A stretch of DNA of 64,000 nt from Mycteria americana (lineage: Eukaryota; Chordata; Aves; Ciconiiformes; Ciconiidae), in NCBI RefSeq assembly GCF_035582795.1, contig NC_134368.1, positions 31,742,501 to 31,806,500 of the forward strand, read 5' to 3'. Positions 46,141 through 58,060 of this stretch are shown in pieces. A model generated the notes under the pieces. It saw only the letters and a program-made list of their open reading frames with translations. It was not told the origin of the DNA and searched no databases. Every line of letters starts with the position of its first letter. Positions within the stretch are counted from its first letter, which is position 1. The translations under genes and the position numbers were made by a program.

Positions 46141-49100
46141 CGATAGCATTTTACACATTGACAATTAATATCACATCTTTGACTTCTCTTTTCTATGATG
46201 AACAGATAGAACTTCTTCAGCCTTTTCTTTTGGTGTATCTTTTGTAACTCCTCCTCCTCTTTTTCTTCTCAGCCCTCTCCAACTTGTTTGCATTTCCTCA
46301 AGATACAATATGTAAAATTGACGTGTGATTCCAGATAAGAAATGTAGAGCTTCCAGGTTTACAAAATTGTTACCTCCCCGTGTGCTGTGTGCTTCAATTT
46401 GATTCAAAGCATTGTAAATCTGATTTTAATCATGATTTAAATCAGCCAACAGTAAGCCTCATTTTAACTGTTTTGCATTTGTACTTAGTCATTTTGTAAA
46501 GAAAGGTTTAACCTCCTTTATTACCATTGAGATAGAGTTTTAATTAAATATAGCCTTTGCACTTAATGTTATACTTACTTTGATTAATCACTGTGCCTGT
46601 ATTTAAGCAATTATGTAGCTTGTTATATATACACTTACTCTGATTCTTCATTTGTATGTTTTAGTATGAAAATAGAAAGTGTTGACACTTCTTGTATTAG
46701 ATAATTGATTTTTTACTGATGATTTGCATCGATTACAATGAAGGAAACAAGAATTCTGAAATGTCCTTCCATCAGATAAATAGCACCACATAGAAGCCAG
46801 CCAATTCAGAAGAAAAAACTCATTGAGAAATGTTTTGAAATAAAGAATTAATGTCTGAAAGGCCTATCTGTAGTCAAAACTGGTGGTTTCTAATCTCTGT
46901 GCTGTAAAAATTTTAGAACTAGTCCATCTCATCCTCTTTTATTCTTAGAATGGCAATGGAAAGAAACATTCATGGTTTTTTTTCCAACTCCTGATCAGTA
47001 GCTCCTCTTTGAATGGACTAGTTGCTTAATTGAGTTGTACTGAATGAACCAAAATAAAGAAAATATTTTCTCTGCACCTGCTAGAAAACTCCAGATGCCA
47101 AAGGCTGGTTTATTGCTGCAGCACAACCTGCCTAGAGGTGCTCAGCTACTGACTTCCATGAATTCAGTAGTGTGATTATCTTTAAAATGTTGGCTGCAAA
47201 TGTACGGCTTGAATAATTTTTTGTCTTTAATTTTTTTTAATGATTAGAGGAGGTGTAAATTTTAATTTATGTTGTTGCATTTTCAAAATCAGTGTTGAAT
47301 ATTTTTACATTTTAAAAGGAAAATATGCATTATAAAAATGTTGCATTTTTACTTTTAATGTAATATTAAATTAAATGTGCAGTTTAGTATGGTATTTTTA
47401 CCTGAAGTGGTTCTATTCGTATGCCTTAGGTGCTCTTCTGCACTATGACCTGGTTCTGAGGCGTTCAGTTTCTGCTGCTCAGTGACTGCCTGATTCTTTA
47501 CTTTTGCTGCCTAACTCTTTGTTTGCTATTTTATATGGCATGGAAGTGCTTTGTATGCCTGGATGAGCATAACTTTTTAACTTTGAAAAGAAATTATGTT
47601 ATCTTCAACAAAATAAAAGCTTCCTCCCAGTAGTGTTCATTGTAACATAAGCTGTTGAAGTTTCCTATTCCACAGCACGTCTGACTTCCAGGTATTATAC
47701 ATAAAATTGCTGACTTTGCAGTAATGCCAATATCATCATACCTAGGAGTTGAGGTATGCAGCATAATAAAAGAGGTCAAATGGAAGGAGCAGAAGTAAAC
47801 CCTGGATTTCTGGTCTCCTCCCATAAACTAGATACCATCAGAAGTGATGCTGAAATGGGATTCCCTGCTTGGGCAGGTGCGCAGGCTGTGCCCACAGCGC
47901 GATGCCCTCTTGTGTATCTCTCCTGGGGTAGGAAGGAGGACCACTTTTTCCATAAGCAGCTACCTATATATATGCCATGTATATGCAATTTATGATAGGG
48001 CTTATTAGTCAACTAGGAAATATAGTACGATTGGCAAGCAAAATAGACAAGTGGGACTTCTTCTGACATTGGAGATCAAGTTCAATGGCCGAGTTATATA
48101 TCTCCTTGCCAGAAGACGACTGGGGAAACGAAACTGGATTGTCAGAAAAATACCTAAGTCTCTGTGTTCAAGGTACTTCTAAGACAACATCAGTGACAGA
48201 TCTTGCTGGGTGTTAGTGAGATTTGTTCACCCTAGGATGTTCTGAAGAACCTGCCAATGAATCCTCCAGAAGTTGTCCTAGCCACAGTTTCAGAAAGCAT
48301 GTGCAAAGATACTTCTCTAATACTAACACATTAAAAACGCATTTATTAGATTTGGTATTGTCTGTAAAAATGCCTTTACAAGAATTTTTTAACAACATCC
48401 TTATTAGCAGCAAAGTTTATGCACTAGTTAGACAAAGGAAATCTAACTTATTGCAGGCTTATTAAAAATCACTGAATAGGTAAAGTTAATTTATATGGAG
48501 AAATATGGAAATACTCCAAAGCCTGCTTCTTAAAGGGATCTGTGTGCCATGTGGATGCATGACGTGTGATGCAATGACTTGTGTCTCAGTAAAAGAGCTA
48601 TATAAATACTTTAGCTATCTTATTACTAAAACCAGCATTTTTCTCATGAATCTGTCAGTTCTTTCAGTGAAGGAGAAGAGAATACAAAGTAATATGGACA
48701 CAAAAGATAGCTGTGTCTTTTCTGCAAAATTTGGTGAACGTGTTTATTAATCTGAAAGTCTTGTTTATTGCTGTAATCTTCTAGGAAAAAGTACTGAACG
48801 AAATATCTAGAGAAAGTAAAAAGCAGTGCTCCTCTTTGTGGTATTTAATGTGGTCCATCATAAGAGCAATGATCACATAATTATACAATTATTGGTATAT
48901 TTTCCCCTCTGGAGGCCTTATGTAGATGATTACTAGTGCACCTTTTAATGAAATTGCTACTATTTGATAAAATTACTGCCAAGACTTGAAATAATTAGAA
49001 TTCGCATTGCCAAAAGTCTTACATCTCCTTCCTCAGTTGAGCCTTTTCCAAATAGGCATTAATTCAGACTGCAAAACGATTCACTGTTCTCCAGTTTTCT

Positions 49101-52100
49101 CATTTCTCTTCATTAAAACTACCTTTTCACTGCATTTCAGAAAACACGCTTTCAAGCCTGTGTTGCTCATTACAAGGAACATTCTTTCAAAATGGAAGTT
49201 GAAAGATACTGCACCTTTTAATGTAAATGTCAGCAAAGAGAAGTGAGAAGAAAAAGCCATTAAAGGAATAGACTGGATGAATGACAGCTGAATTTGAATA
49301 CACTATGCATTAGTGCGCTTTTTCCTTCCTTCTAATCGTTCTCCATACTTACATTATAATTTGTTTATTTATGTGTCTAACAGCTGATAAAACTAACTGT
49401 GGGAACAGCTGGTTAATAAGTAATTTTGGAAATTAGAGGGAAGGCGGCAATAATTCAGTAGGAGTAAGGATCAGTCTAAATGTATAAATCTCAATGCCGA
49501 CAAGTGTTGTGGCAAACAGTTGCTCTTTTTTTGCAAATCCTACTTATGTGTGTGTACATACATACATATTTATTTGTCCTCTGTATTTTTCTTTGAATAA
49601 GAATTAGCAGGTAGTTGTTTTAAGCTTAGAGCATTCTAGTTTCAAAAAACCTGATAGGTCAGCCATGCTTTGGGTTTGATTTTGTTCATTAGCACATTGC
49701 CTGTAGGTTCCTTCTGTGGTGGGAAGTTTAGGTATAAGAGACCATAGTGCGTCAATGTGCTGTAATAAAAGGAATTGATCACCTAGAATAGGTCGTTGCT
49801 CATAGTGCTTCAAGATGAGTGACTGGACAGCTATAGTGCATATGGTGCTCCTTCAAAAAACAAAGCCCAAAACAACAGAAAAAGCCCCAAAGCAATGACT
49901 TCCCAGAAAAAGAGGATTCAGAAAGGTATTCATACCCAGCCATGGAAAGAAGCGTGGCATTTGATCCTGCTGTGGCCATTTGGTATGTGTGCTAAACTAG
50001 AATTATCTTCAGCTACATGTCTGCCTTTGACAAATGCCTCTACTAGCTGTATTAGCAGAGTGAGGCATGCCAATGAGAAAGGGAAAGCTGCTTGGTAGGC
50101 AGGAAAAATGGCCTGTTTGCATGGCTGGAGTTTCCTCAGCCCAGCAAGGGAAAACAAAGCGGCTGGGAGAAGAGGAAGGTGCGTCTCTGTCTCTGGAAGG
50201 TGCAGCTACTTCCCGCAGCCCCCTGCCTTGAGGGAGTGTTGCACTTGCACGTGTCGGGCAGCTCTCACATGTTTGTTTTGCAGGTCGGGCAGAATCTGCT
50301 CTCCTAAGCCTGCTTCTGAAATAAAGAAGCAAAGTACGATTAGCTACATTGCTAATAGCTGTGACAAGACCCTCTGCAGGAGGATCTGCTGGCTTCCACC
50401 CACAAGCAGGGGATCAGCCCAGGTGCCCACGCTTGTCCTGCCTGAAGATCCTGTGAATGTCTCTCTTGGAGAGTGCGATGTGCGGGGGCTAGAGAGCTGG
50501 CTGGATTTGTCTTCTTGCCACCTGCCTCTGATGCTGGCTGTTTCTGATTAACCACATCTCGTTTGGAGCGGTGCATAACCTCTCTTCAGGTGTAGCTGGG
50601 TGCCTCCTCAGTTGCCTGAGCTGTTTCCTCTGCAAGGGGTAAACACCAAGTGCCTTTTACTTGTCCTGTGGACTGCCCTCCCTGGGCGTGAGGTGTTTAG
50701 TGAGGCAGGTCCATGCAGGAGAAATCCCAATGCTTCCCGTGGGGCGTCACTGCAAAGGCGGGTGTCTCACAGCCACAGCCAAGGTCCAGCTGCCTCTGTT
50801 GGTTCCCCACACTCATGCCTCCACAGATGATAAAGACAACCTTTGTTCCAGCCTCCTTCCGCTTCCTCTCTTGGGTTTGCCATGGGTGGGAATCGGCTGG
50901 CTGGCTCCACACTTGCTCTTTGTGTTGAAAGGGGGATACCCCTTTCTTCTTTATGCTGCCTGCAGATGGAGTCGGTTTGGCTGCGCCTTTGAGTGCTGGG
51001 CTGGTGAGCTCCCGCCTTCTGCCGTCCACAGTGCCCTGCTTCTGCCCCCTTCCCATTCAGGGTGAGGGTCTACGGGGAGGCAAGGCTGGGTGAGAAGACA
51101 GTGGTTGCCCTCATGCAGCTGGGTAAATGTCAAAGCCCCCACTCGTCCTTTCCCCTGGTTTTCTGCCTAGCAACATACAGCCTCTGAGGATCCAAAACTT
51201 CAGAGCAAGCGCAAGCACAGGAACTCTGCATTTCTGCTTGGGAAACACACGGCGTTGAAGAGTCTGTTGGTCAGCAGATGACACTGACTCTGTTAGATGG
51301 GTTAGAAACAAACCACTTAGTTCTGCGAGGAAGTCTAATCAGTCTAGACCCTGTAAATACATGCCTGGTGACAGTTAAATTATTTTTCAGTCTCCAAGAT
51401 GAAGTTGGGGCAGAGGAGCCGGTCAGCATTTCTATCAGCAAGGATCTGTGGCATTCATACATGCCGAGAGTCTGTGACGCTTGCAGGGGACAATCACGTC
51501 TTTGGTCTTTTTTGGTCTATGTCTTTGAGAAAGACAGTAGCATGGGTGTTGGCGTGGATGGTTTCTTTTGCGAAGTAAAAGGCTGTACTGCTAGCCTTCT
51601 TTTCCCCCACAGCATAGCTGAAATGGGATCTGATGTAGCTTTCAGATCAAATAATTTAAAATTGACATTTGCCATTGCTAAACTTTTCAGCTAGCATAAG
51701 GGAGAGTGTCTGTTTAGTGAAGTGGAACAAAGCAAGTAAGCATATGATAGCATCTCTCCTTCGAAAAATCTGGGAGATTTTATACATCAGAGTAAATTAA
51801 AGTTGTTTCAGTGTGACTAACATGTGAGTTTGACACTTTATTTGGTTCCTTGGGGCATGAAATGGCAGGACAAAGAAAATATAATTGAAAAGGTCTTAAA
51901 TTCATCTCCATCATAGCATATGTCAGGTGTCATAGTGGCTTTAACAAATGAGAGACAGAATTGGAAAGGCAATACTCTTCAAGTAGACCGACTAATACTG
52001 TAAAGAAGACCGGGCAGGCTTCTGGCTAGGACTTCTGCACTTGTGTAAAAGAGACGTTTTTGCTTCTGCTTTTCTTTCAGATCTGCAGGAGACTTGTGTG

Positions 52101-52934
52101 TCTGAAAACATGTTCATTTTTCCAGCAGTGCTGGGTATGCTGAAAGAGGATATTACCTCCCTGCAGGCCATGTCTTGCTGATATCCCCAGACCATTGCAT
52201 CTACAACAGTGCCACTACTTTAACTGATAAAGCGTATCTCTTGTTTCTGCTCTCTTATGTTGTTGTAGATGAGAAACTGAAAAATGCGGTAAGTAAGGTC
52301 GGTGTGATAGCCCTTGAAATGAACCCAGTGCCCAGAATGAATAGGCACTGAAAAGAAAGTAGTCTCTCTAGTTGTATCCAGTCACCACAATCTTACACGA
52401 AAGTCACGGACGTTTTGTCCCTTGCTCCTCGGTGCGTTTGTCATAGAAAAACATTAACTGGTTTAGAAATCATGGTCAGGATCAGGTCATGGTCAGGTCA
52501 TTGTTTTCGTTGTGCAGTGTTTGTACAGCTTACATGGGGACTGCTGGTGACTGAAGGTTGTGGACAACCACAAGGGGAAGAGGCAGAAGCTCAGAAGAGC
52601 CTGCCGTGCCCTTACGGTGTCCCCCCAGCCCTGGGAGAGGCAGGGAGAGGGATTTGCTTTTGCTGGGTAGCAATGAACCCGCTGGCGGGTCCCTGCCAGT
52701 CCCTTGGCTTTGGCAGAAAGGCTGGTACTGGATGTGAGCAGGCGGTGGCTGTACTGTGAAGCCGTGTTGTACCCCCGTCTTGGGAGATGTTTGAGAGAAG
52801 TTTAATGTGGAAGAGGGTGGGATAAGGCACGGGGTTTTTTTGTTTTCTTTTGTTTTGTTTTCTCTGAAAGCAATCTGTTGTGCTATAGAGCTGCCACAAA
52901 CTTCTTGTTCCTTTTAATGTTTAGATAAGAGTTG
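46141..52934. other. Middle of intron 1, nothing specific seen
   Basis: AT-rich between 46.4 and 49.6 kb, then GC-richer at 50.1-51.1 kb. A short TGTGTGTACATACATA repeat lies at 49547-49570. The + frame 51278-51694 (138 codons) has no known domain and no splice logic relative to KIT. No transposon recognised. Confidence 0.55.
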
Positions 52935-53070
52935 AAAGAGGAAAGGGCCACAGAGGGACTAACCTGTTGGCCTAAGGTTGTGCAGGAAATCTGTGGCAGA
53001 GCTGGGAATAAAATCCACACCGCTTTACTCTTCATTTTATTCCATGGCAGTCCCACATCCTTTGTTTGCT
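52935..53070 (+). mobile_element. MIR-like SINE relic
   Basis: 'ctaaggttgtgcaggaaatctgtggcagagctgggaataaaatccaca' corresponds to the SINE motif 'caaggtcacacag.aagt..gtggcagagc.gggat..aaccca' that is common in reptile and bird genomes. The following 'ccatggcagtcccacatcctttg' fits the tail. Clear order, moderate divergence. Confidence 0.6.
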
Positions 53071-53650
53071 TGGCAGCTGGAGATGGTCTCCAGTTGCTTG
53101 TGAGCCTGATGTGGACTTGCACCTGACGTGCTTTTCCGTGCTACAGCAGTGTTGTGGCTGAGGCTGAAAAGCTCCCGCATAAAACATTTTTTTTTCCCCA
53201 GACAGTGCACTCCTTAGCCAAAGCTTTTTTTGTTTGCACATCCCTTAATTGTTACAGGAACATTCTGCTGTCCTTAATCATATCCCTGCAATTTGACCTG
53301 CATTTCCTATCGGTATTATCTAGAGCTGTTTTGTTTTCTAATTCCTCCAGCCCTGTTTTCCAGATGTTCCTTCTGCATGCAGAAGTCACAACTGCTGTAC
53401 TCCCCCTCTTTCTTCCCTCTCCTTGATTTTTAGGGCTTAGGAAGCTGCTTGTAATATATTCATATATTCTGCTTCTTTTTTCAGTTACGCAGCCTTGTTC
53501 ACAAGTGATGCCAGCATTGTAGTTTTTAACTTAGATTTGTTATATTGCAAGGAGAAGCTAGGATAGTGGAAGTGACTCTTTTCAGCTGTGGGACGCAAAT
53601 TTAGAATATCCAAAATGGATCTTGGGCTGTCCAACTCTGAGCTTTGCAAT

Positions 53651-53690
53651 TTATTTAATATATATATTATTATTATTATTTAAATTTATT
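53651..53690. repeat. AT-rich simple repeat
   Basis: TTTAATATATATATTATTATTATTATT-type run; likely length-variable between individuals. Confidence 0.85.
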
Positions 53691-53749
53691 GTTAATTATT
53701 ACATATTTGCCATTATCAACATATTTTGTTAGCATAAGTAATTACCTGC

Positions 53750-54530
53750 TAGTTGCCCTTGATAACAACTCTGGAGGGTCATCCAGAACCCCAGGGTGGT
53801 ACTCTGGCTACACAGTGTATGGAGGGTATGGGATGTTTCGCAGTGGGATCCACAGCCCTTAACCAACAGTGGGACCGTCTGCCCCCTAACCCGCGGGAAC
53901 CATAGGGGCAGAGGATGGGTTTCCTCTCTTCCCCTTGTCCTGTGGGGTCCCTGTGGTCCGGTGGGCTTCAGGGAGGTGGTGATGCTCAGCTGAATAATGA
54001 GGTAGTGGTCCACCTCCTTTTCCAAGGTGTAAGGAGGTAGAGGGAGGGTGGAGGCATGCCCAGGTGTGGGTCAGATAACAGAGTAAGGATGCACACCTAC
54101 ACCTGAAGATCTTCAGTGGAGACATAGCCATGGGTTCCTCCATCCTGTTGCTCAGAGAGTTTACAATCGCACTGGTGACTGGTAAAGTCATGGTCCTGCC
54201 TGGGGTGGACGTGGAGCCCTGGGAGGAGACAGCAGACTCCATATCCCCTGGGGTTCGGCACTTGGAGATCTCTTATCATCCCTGGTGTATATCCTGCCAA
54301 CACAACTGATTCCCAAATTACCAGTATTACTGTCACGGTTATGCTCATGATTTGTGTTACTGGAGTGCACAAGAGCGACAGCGGGCCGGGAGGAGCCCCG
54401 ACCTGCCTCAGGTGTGGTACAAGTGGAGCAGTCTCGGGCGTTAGCAGTCTGAGAAAAGATCAAGAGATAGCAGATGGACACATGCTGTGGGGATTAGTAC
54501 ACTGGATTACAAGTTGTTGGTTAAACTCTC
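53750..54530. other. GC-rich block of unknown origin in intron 1
   Basis: A sharply bounded stretch, richer in G and C than the AT-rich DNA on both sides. It contains several overlapping open frames on the minus strand (53729-54025, 53886-54242, 54097-54372, 54188-54481). None of these matches a protein I know. The edges and composition suggest an inserted old element, perhaps a retroviral or other transposon piece, but no terminal repeats or target duplication were found. Confidence 0.35.
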
Positions 54531-55137
54531 AGATTTCTGTTACTTAATTATTCCTCCAAAAAGGAGACACAAAGTCATTCCCATCTTTCTAAGCACCATT
54601 TTAATTCTTATCTTTTAAAGACAGGCGGTATTTAGGTGCACATTCTAAGTACATCTGATGATAGTTCTTGCATTTACAACCTGTTCTTACACTGCCATGC
54701 TTTTCTTGAAGACACGTTGTTTTCAGAAGGCAACAGAAAAGAACTTTAGATTGTGGGAATCCTTTGCACAAGGCATTAACTCAATTTGTAAACTGTTTTG
54801 CTGAGAATTTGTAGGCCGTGTAAAGGAACCATAACAAGATTGTCTCGAAATATGAGTGATGGTTTCAACTGGAATATCGTGGCTTTTGCTGTGGAGTGCC
54901 ACAGTGTGCTTGTTCCCTCTACACCTACCTTTCCCCAGCTCCAGTACATAACGTATTTCCTGTGCCTCTGGATGGAGTCATGCTCTGCTGTGTTGTTTAC
55001 CACCTTTAAAAATTTTCCACCAACTTGCTAGATAGTCCTGATAATAAGTGTTACAAAATCTTGAACTCCTGACCTGAATGGGTAGGATGAGTGCTAGGGG
55101 AAAGAGTAGGTAAAACTCACAAACGTTGCATAAAAAT

Positions 55138-55926
55138 ATGAAATTATGTTTTTCTTAATCTTTCTGGCAATTATTATTTCTAGGATGCTTGTTTGTATGT
55201 TCAGTCATGTGAGTTTGTGTAGAGGATTAGTGGATCTCATGTGGAAAATTTCAGGTGACGCTGGAAAAACAGGTGCTGGTAGACTGCCTGTTGGGTTTAG
55301 CACTGATAAATAAATCTTCATCCGAGGGAGATGGGGAGAGAATGAGGGCTCCTTCCAAAACCTGGGCCACAAACCAAAATAATTAGACTCTGCAGGTGGT
55401 CTGACCATCCTTTGCCTCCTACTCTGTGGTAGATTTGTCAGGAAGAGGAGCGGTTACCTGACCTGGTCTTAATCCAGTATATACCTTAAGAACAACTAAA
55501 GCTGTGAGATGAGTGAATTAAGTCTGGAGTATATAATCTCATCCCAACTAATTATCCGATTGTTTTGCTTGAACGTCTGTTGTTATCTGTGTGGGTAGGG
55601 AAATTCAGCCTCTGAAAGGAGACGCAGAGTGTGTTTTTGCATGCAAGTGGTGTTGGTTTTTGAGAAATGTTCCCCCGCGGCTCAGGCACGGCTATTATAC
55701 ATCCAGTCCAACTGTGCACTACTGTGCTATGCATTAGAGGGCCATGGAGCGATGGTTATTGTAGGACTAAAGAGCCAGTCTTCAGAAGAGGAAAGGTGTG
55801 TTGCTGCAGCACCCGTCAGCATTTGCACACATCACAGTGATGTGTATGATTTGACAGATCCGCACTCGTTTAGTAGGTCAGTTATGACGTTAATCTATGC
55901 ACTGCTACCTCCGATCTGTTCCTTTC
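55138..55926 (+). repeat. Intron 1 duplicated block, copy 1
   Basis: Homologous to 57313-58060. From 55161 to 55452 the copies differ by many substitutions and small indels (roughly 15% by eye). From 55453 to 55639 they are identical over 187 bases. From 55640 to about 55905 they are again strongly diverged, with shared words such as GTAGGACT.AAGAG. The offset in the core is 2,170 bp. Both copies have the same orientation. Confidence 0.9.
55583..55600 (-). promoter_or_regulatory. GATA plus CACCC-like composite site in the identical core (copy 1)
   Basis: On the minus strand the sequence reads CCCTACCCACACAGATAA: a CCCACAC box 2-3 bp from AGATAA, the WGATAR consensus. Such GATA/KLF pairs are typical of blood-cell enhancers. 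The same site stands at 57753-57770 in copy 2. KIT is a known GATA target; function here is inferred. Confidence 0.4.
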
Positions 55927-56072
55927 CTCTGCAGACCTGTTGATGACGCCCGACTACCTTTGACCTTCATGCGCCCTTGTGCCCTAGGGTTGGGTGGTTA
56001 AGTGGGTTTGGGGAGGAGGAGAAGCCCGACACCTGTGTGTGCAGTACCTTCCAGGCTGGTTTTGTCTGGGCA
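55927..56072 (+). repeat. 146-bp repeat, copy A
   Basis: Matches 63855-64000 with one mismatch (55934 G against 63862 A). It starts CTCTGCA and passes through TGTTGATGACGCCC. It begins where homology between the two intron 1 blocks fades. The match runs to the window edge, so the true length is unknown. A TG start at 55938 would suit an LTR, but no closing CA with a target duplication was found. Confidence 0.9.
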
Positions 56073-56640
56073 ATTCGGAGCCTAGGGTTACCCCGTGTGT
56101 CGCTAATCCGCTGTATAAATAGCCAGGAGAGAAGCGGAGGGAGCGGTTCAGCAAACCGGGCTGGCTTGGCGTTCCTCAGGGGCAAGTGAACGAGTTGATG
56201 CTCCGTGTAGCTCTGAGGCTCTGTGAATGAAGTAACCCCTCGCTGCAGCCGAGAGCGCGTCTCCGCTAAGGCGCGTGCGCGATGCGGAGGCTGCAGCGAG
56301 GTCTGGGGAGGGAGCATCCCCGTCCGTGCCCGTGCGTAGGTTGTGCGCCGGCAGTTTCTCTTGGCTGCAAGTGCGTTTCTGTTCACGCGGCCGAGGTGTC
56401 CCGTTGGGTTTTTTTGCTGTTGAAGGGAGCGGGTAGGGTCTGCGTTGGCTGGCTTTGTGCTTTCAGAGGCATCCAGCCGCCAGCGATGCCGTGCTGGGGG
56501 TGCTGCCCAGGCTGCTGGAGGAGGGGGTGCACGGCTCGGGCCAGCGGGCTGGTGTGCTTGCTCCCGCTGCCTGTTTTGTGCCGGGCGTTAGGAGCTGAGG
56601 CCAGGCCACCACCAGCATCTCCCCTCATGCTGGTGAGGTA
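56073..56640 (+). promoter_or_regulatory. CpG-rich stretch with TATA box in intron 1
   Basis: Downstream of repeat copy A. A strong TATA box TATAAATAG lies at 56114-56122, and GCGCGTGCGCG (56271-56281), an NRF1 consensus on the minus strand, lies in CpG-rich DNA. The + frame 56282-56641 is not recognisable. It may be the promoter half of an LTR or an internal promoter. No polyadenylation signal AATAAA is visible in the next 700 bases, which argues mildly against a simple intact LTR. Confidence 0.4.
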
Positions 56641-57312
56641 GGGCTGCCCTGCGGTGTGATGAGGGGACACGTTGATGTTTGCTCCACGGCTGGGCTGTGC
56701 AACCTGCCCGCTGCCATGCTCTTTGGTGGCGGGGCAGGGGTGGGCAGCAGGGGCTGTCCCAGGCCAGCCACCTGCGCAGCTCCCCTGGCAGGGCCCAGGC
56801 GGAGACCTTGCTGGCTGCAGGCACGGAGTGATGCCGGTGAAGGATGTCCCGATCTTCTCCTTCCCCAGCCTTCCCTGACTCGTCTGAGGACCTAGCGCCA
56901 TAGTGGGTATACAGCATTGCACGTTTGCTATTTTGTGCAGCTCATGTCATTTGTCACTTGAAGCACCCCATGGCCTGTGGGAAGCAGCAGAGAAGTCTTC
57001 CAAAGACATCCCCATGAAGGACCTGCATGGTCTTTCATGAGACCTTCTCAGAAGTCTTTGCCTTCTGCCTTCTCAGGTGCTGAAAGTTGCTTCCTTTGGT
57101 CTGAGGGGTTTGCAAATCAGAGGTCTCCTTGCCTCTCCTTATCCTGCTGTCAGGCCCCTGCTCTGTCCTGGGCAAAGGGTTTTTCCAGCACTCCTGTTTG
57201 CAGAGCCACTGCTGGCTGGGACCTGTGCTCCTGAGACCTTAGACTTTCGCCCTCCTCAGTTGAGCTGCTGTGTCATGGCTCAGGCTCACACCTGCACTTT
57301 GAGGTAGCAGAT
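56641..57312. other. Spacer between the two intron 1 blocks
   Basis: GC-moderate sequence with no recognised gene or repeat. A weak similarity exists between GAGACCTTAGACTTTCGC (57233-57250) and the sequence after block copy 2 (about 58080-58096), which could mean that 55.94-57.23 kb was inserted into copy 1; this is too short to be sure. Confidence 0.35.
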
Positions 57313-58060
57313 TTGAAATTAAAAGTGGTTTTTTTCCTGCCTTTTTCTGGCAATTATTATTTCTGGGATGGTTGTTTATGCATTCAGTCATGGAAGCGTA
57401 TATGCAATGTTAGTGGACCTCATGTGGAAAATTTCTGGTGGTGCTGGAAAAATGACTGCCTGTTGGGTTTAGCACTGATAAATAAATTTTAATCCGAGGG
57501 AGATGCAGAGAGAACAAGGGCTCCCTCCAAAACCTGGGCCACAAACCAAGTAATTAGACTCTGCAGGTGGTCTGACCATCCTTGCTTCCTGCTCTGTGAT
57601 AGATTTGTCAGGAAGAGGAGCAGTTACCTGACCTGGTCTTAATCCAGTATATACCTTAAGAACAACTAAAGCTGTGAGATGAGTGAATTAAGTCTGGAGT
57701 ATATAATCTCATCCCAACTAATTATCCGATTGTTTTGCTTGAACGTCTGTTGTTATCTGTGTGGGTAGGGAAATTCAGCCTCTGAAAGGAGACGCAGAGT
57801 GTGTTTTTGAATGTAAGTAGTATTTTCAGTGGCATGACTCTGCTACTACATATGGATGTTGTACGATCTTGTACAACTGTGCTTCACGAGAGGGACATTA
57901 GCTACCAGCGCAGTTATGGTAAGATAAGGATTACATGTAGGACTGAAGAGCTATTCTGAAAGGGGAAGGGTGTGCTCCTGCAAGACCACCTCAATATTTG
58001 CATATGTTCTTCTGATGTTCAAGTAGGTCCATAGTAGTGAGAATTTATATGCATTTTCAT
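57313..58060 (+). repeat. Intron 1 duplicated block, copy 2
   Basis: Partner of 55138-55926; the identical core is 57623-57809. It lies about 1.2 kb before KIT exon 2. No transposon terminal features are seen at the edges, so a local direct duplication is more likely than two insertions of one element, although an unknown interspersed repeat is not excluded. Confidence 0.9.
57753..57770 (-). promoter_or_regulatory. GATA plus CACCC-like composite site in the identical core (copy 2)
   Basis: Same 18 bases as at 55583-55600, within the 187-bp identical tract. Confidence 0.4.

Noticed and set aside
51278..51694. 138-codon + frame in intron 1 as an extra exon or nested gene
   Set aside because: No domain known to me and not phased with KIT exons; good splice sites are not evident.
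55938..57238. Element TGTTGATG... bounded by AGACC at 55933-55937 and 57234-57238 as an LTR with target duplication
   Set aside because: The right end would be CTCCTG and not CA, and copy B at 63855 shares bases upstream of the presumed TG start. AGACC is short enough to match by chance.
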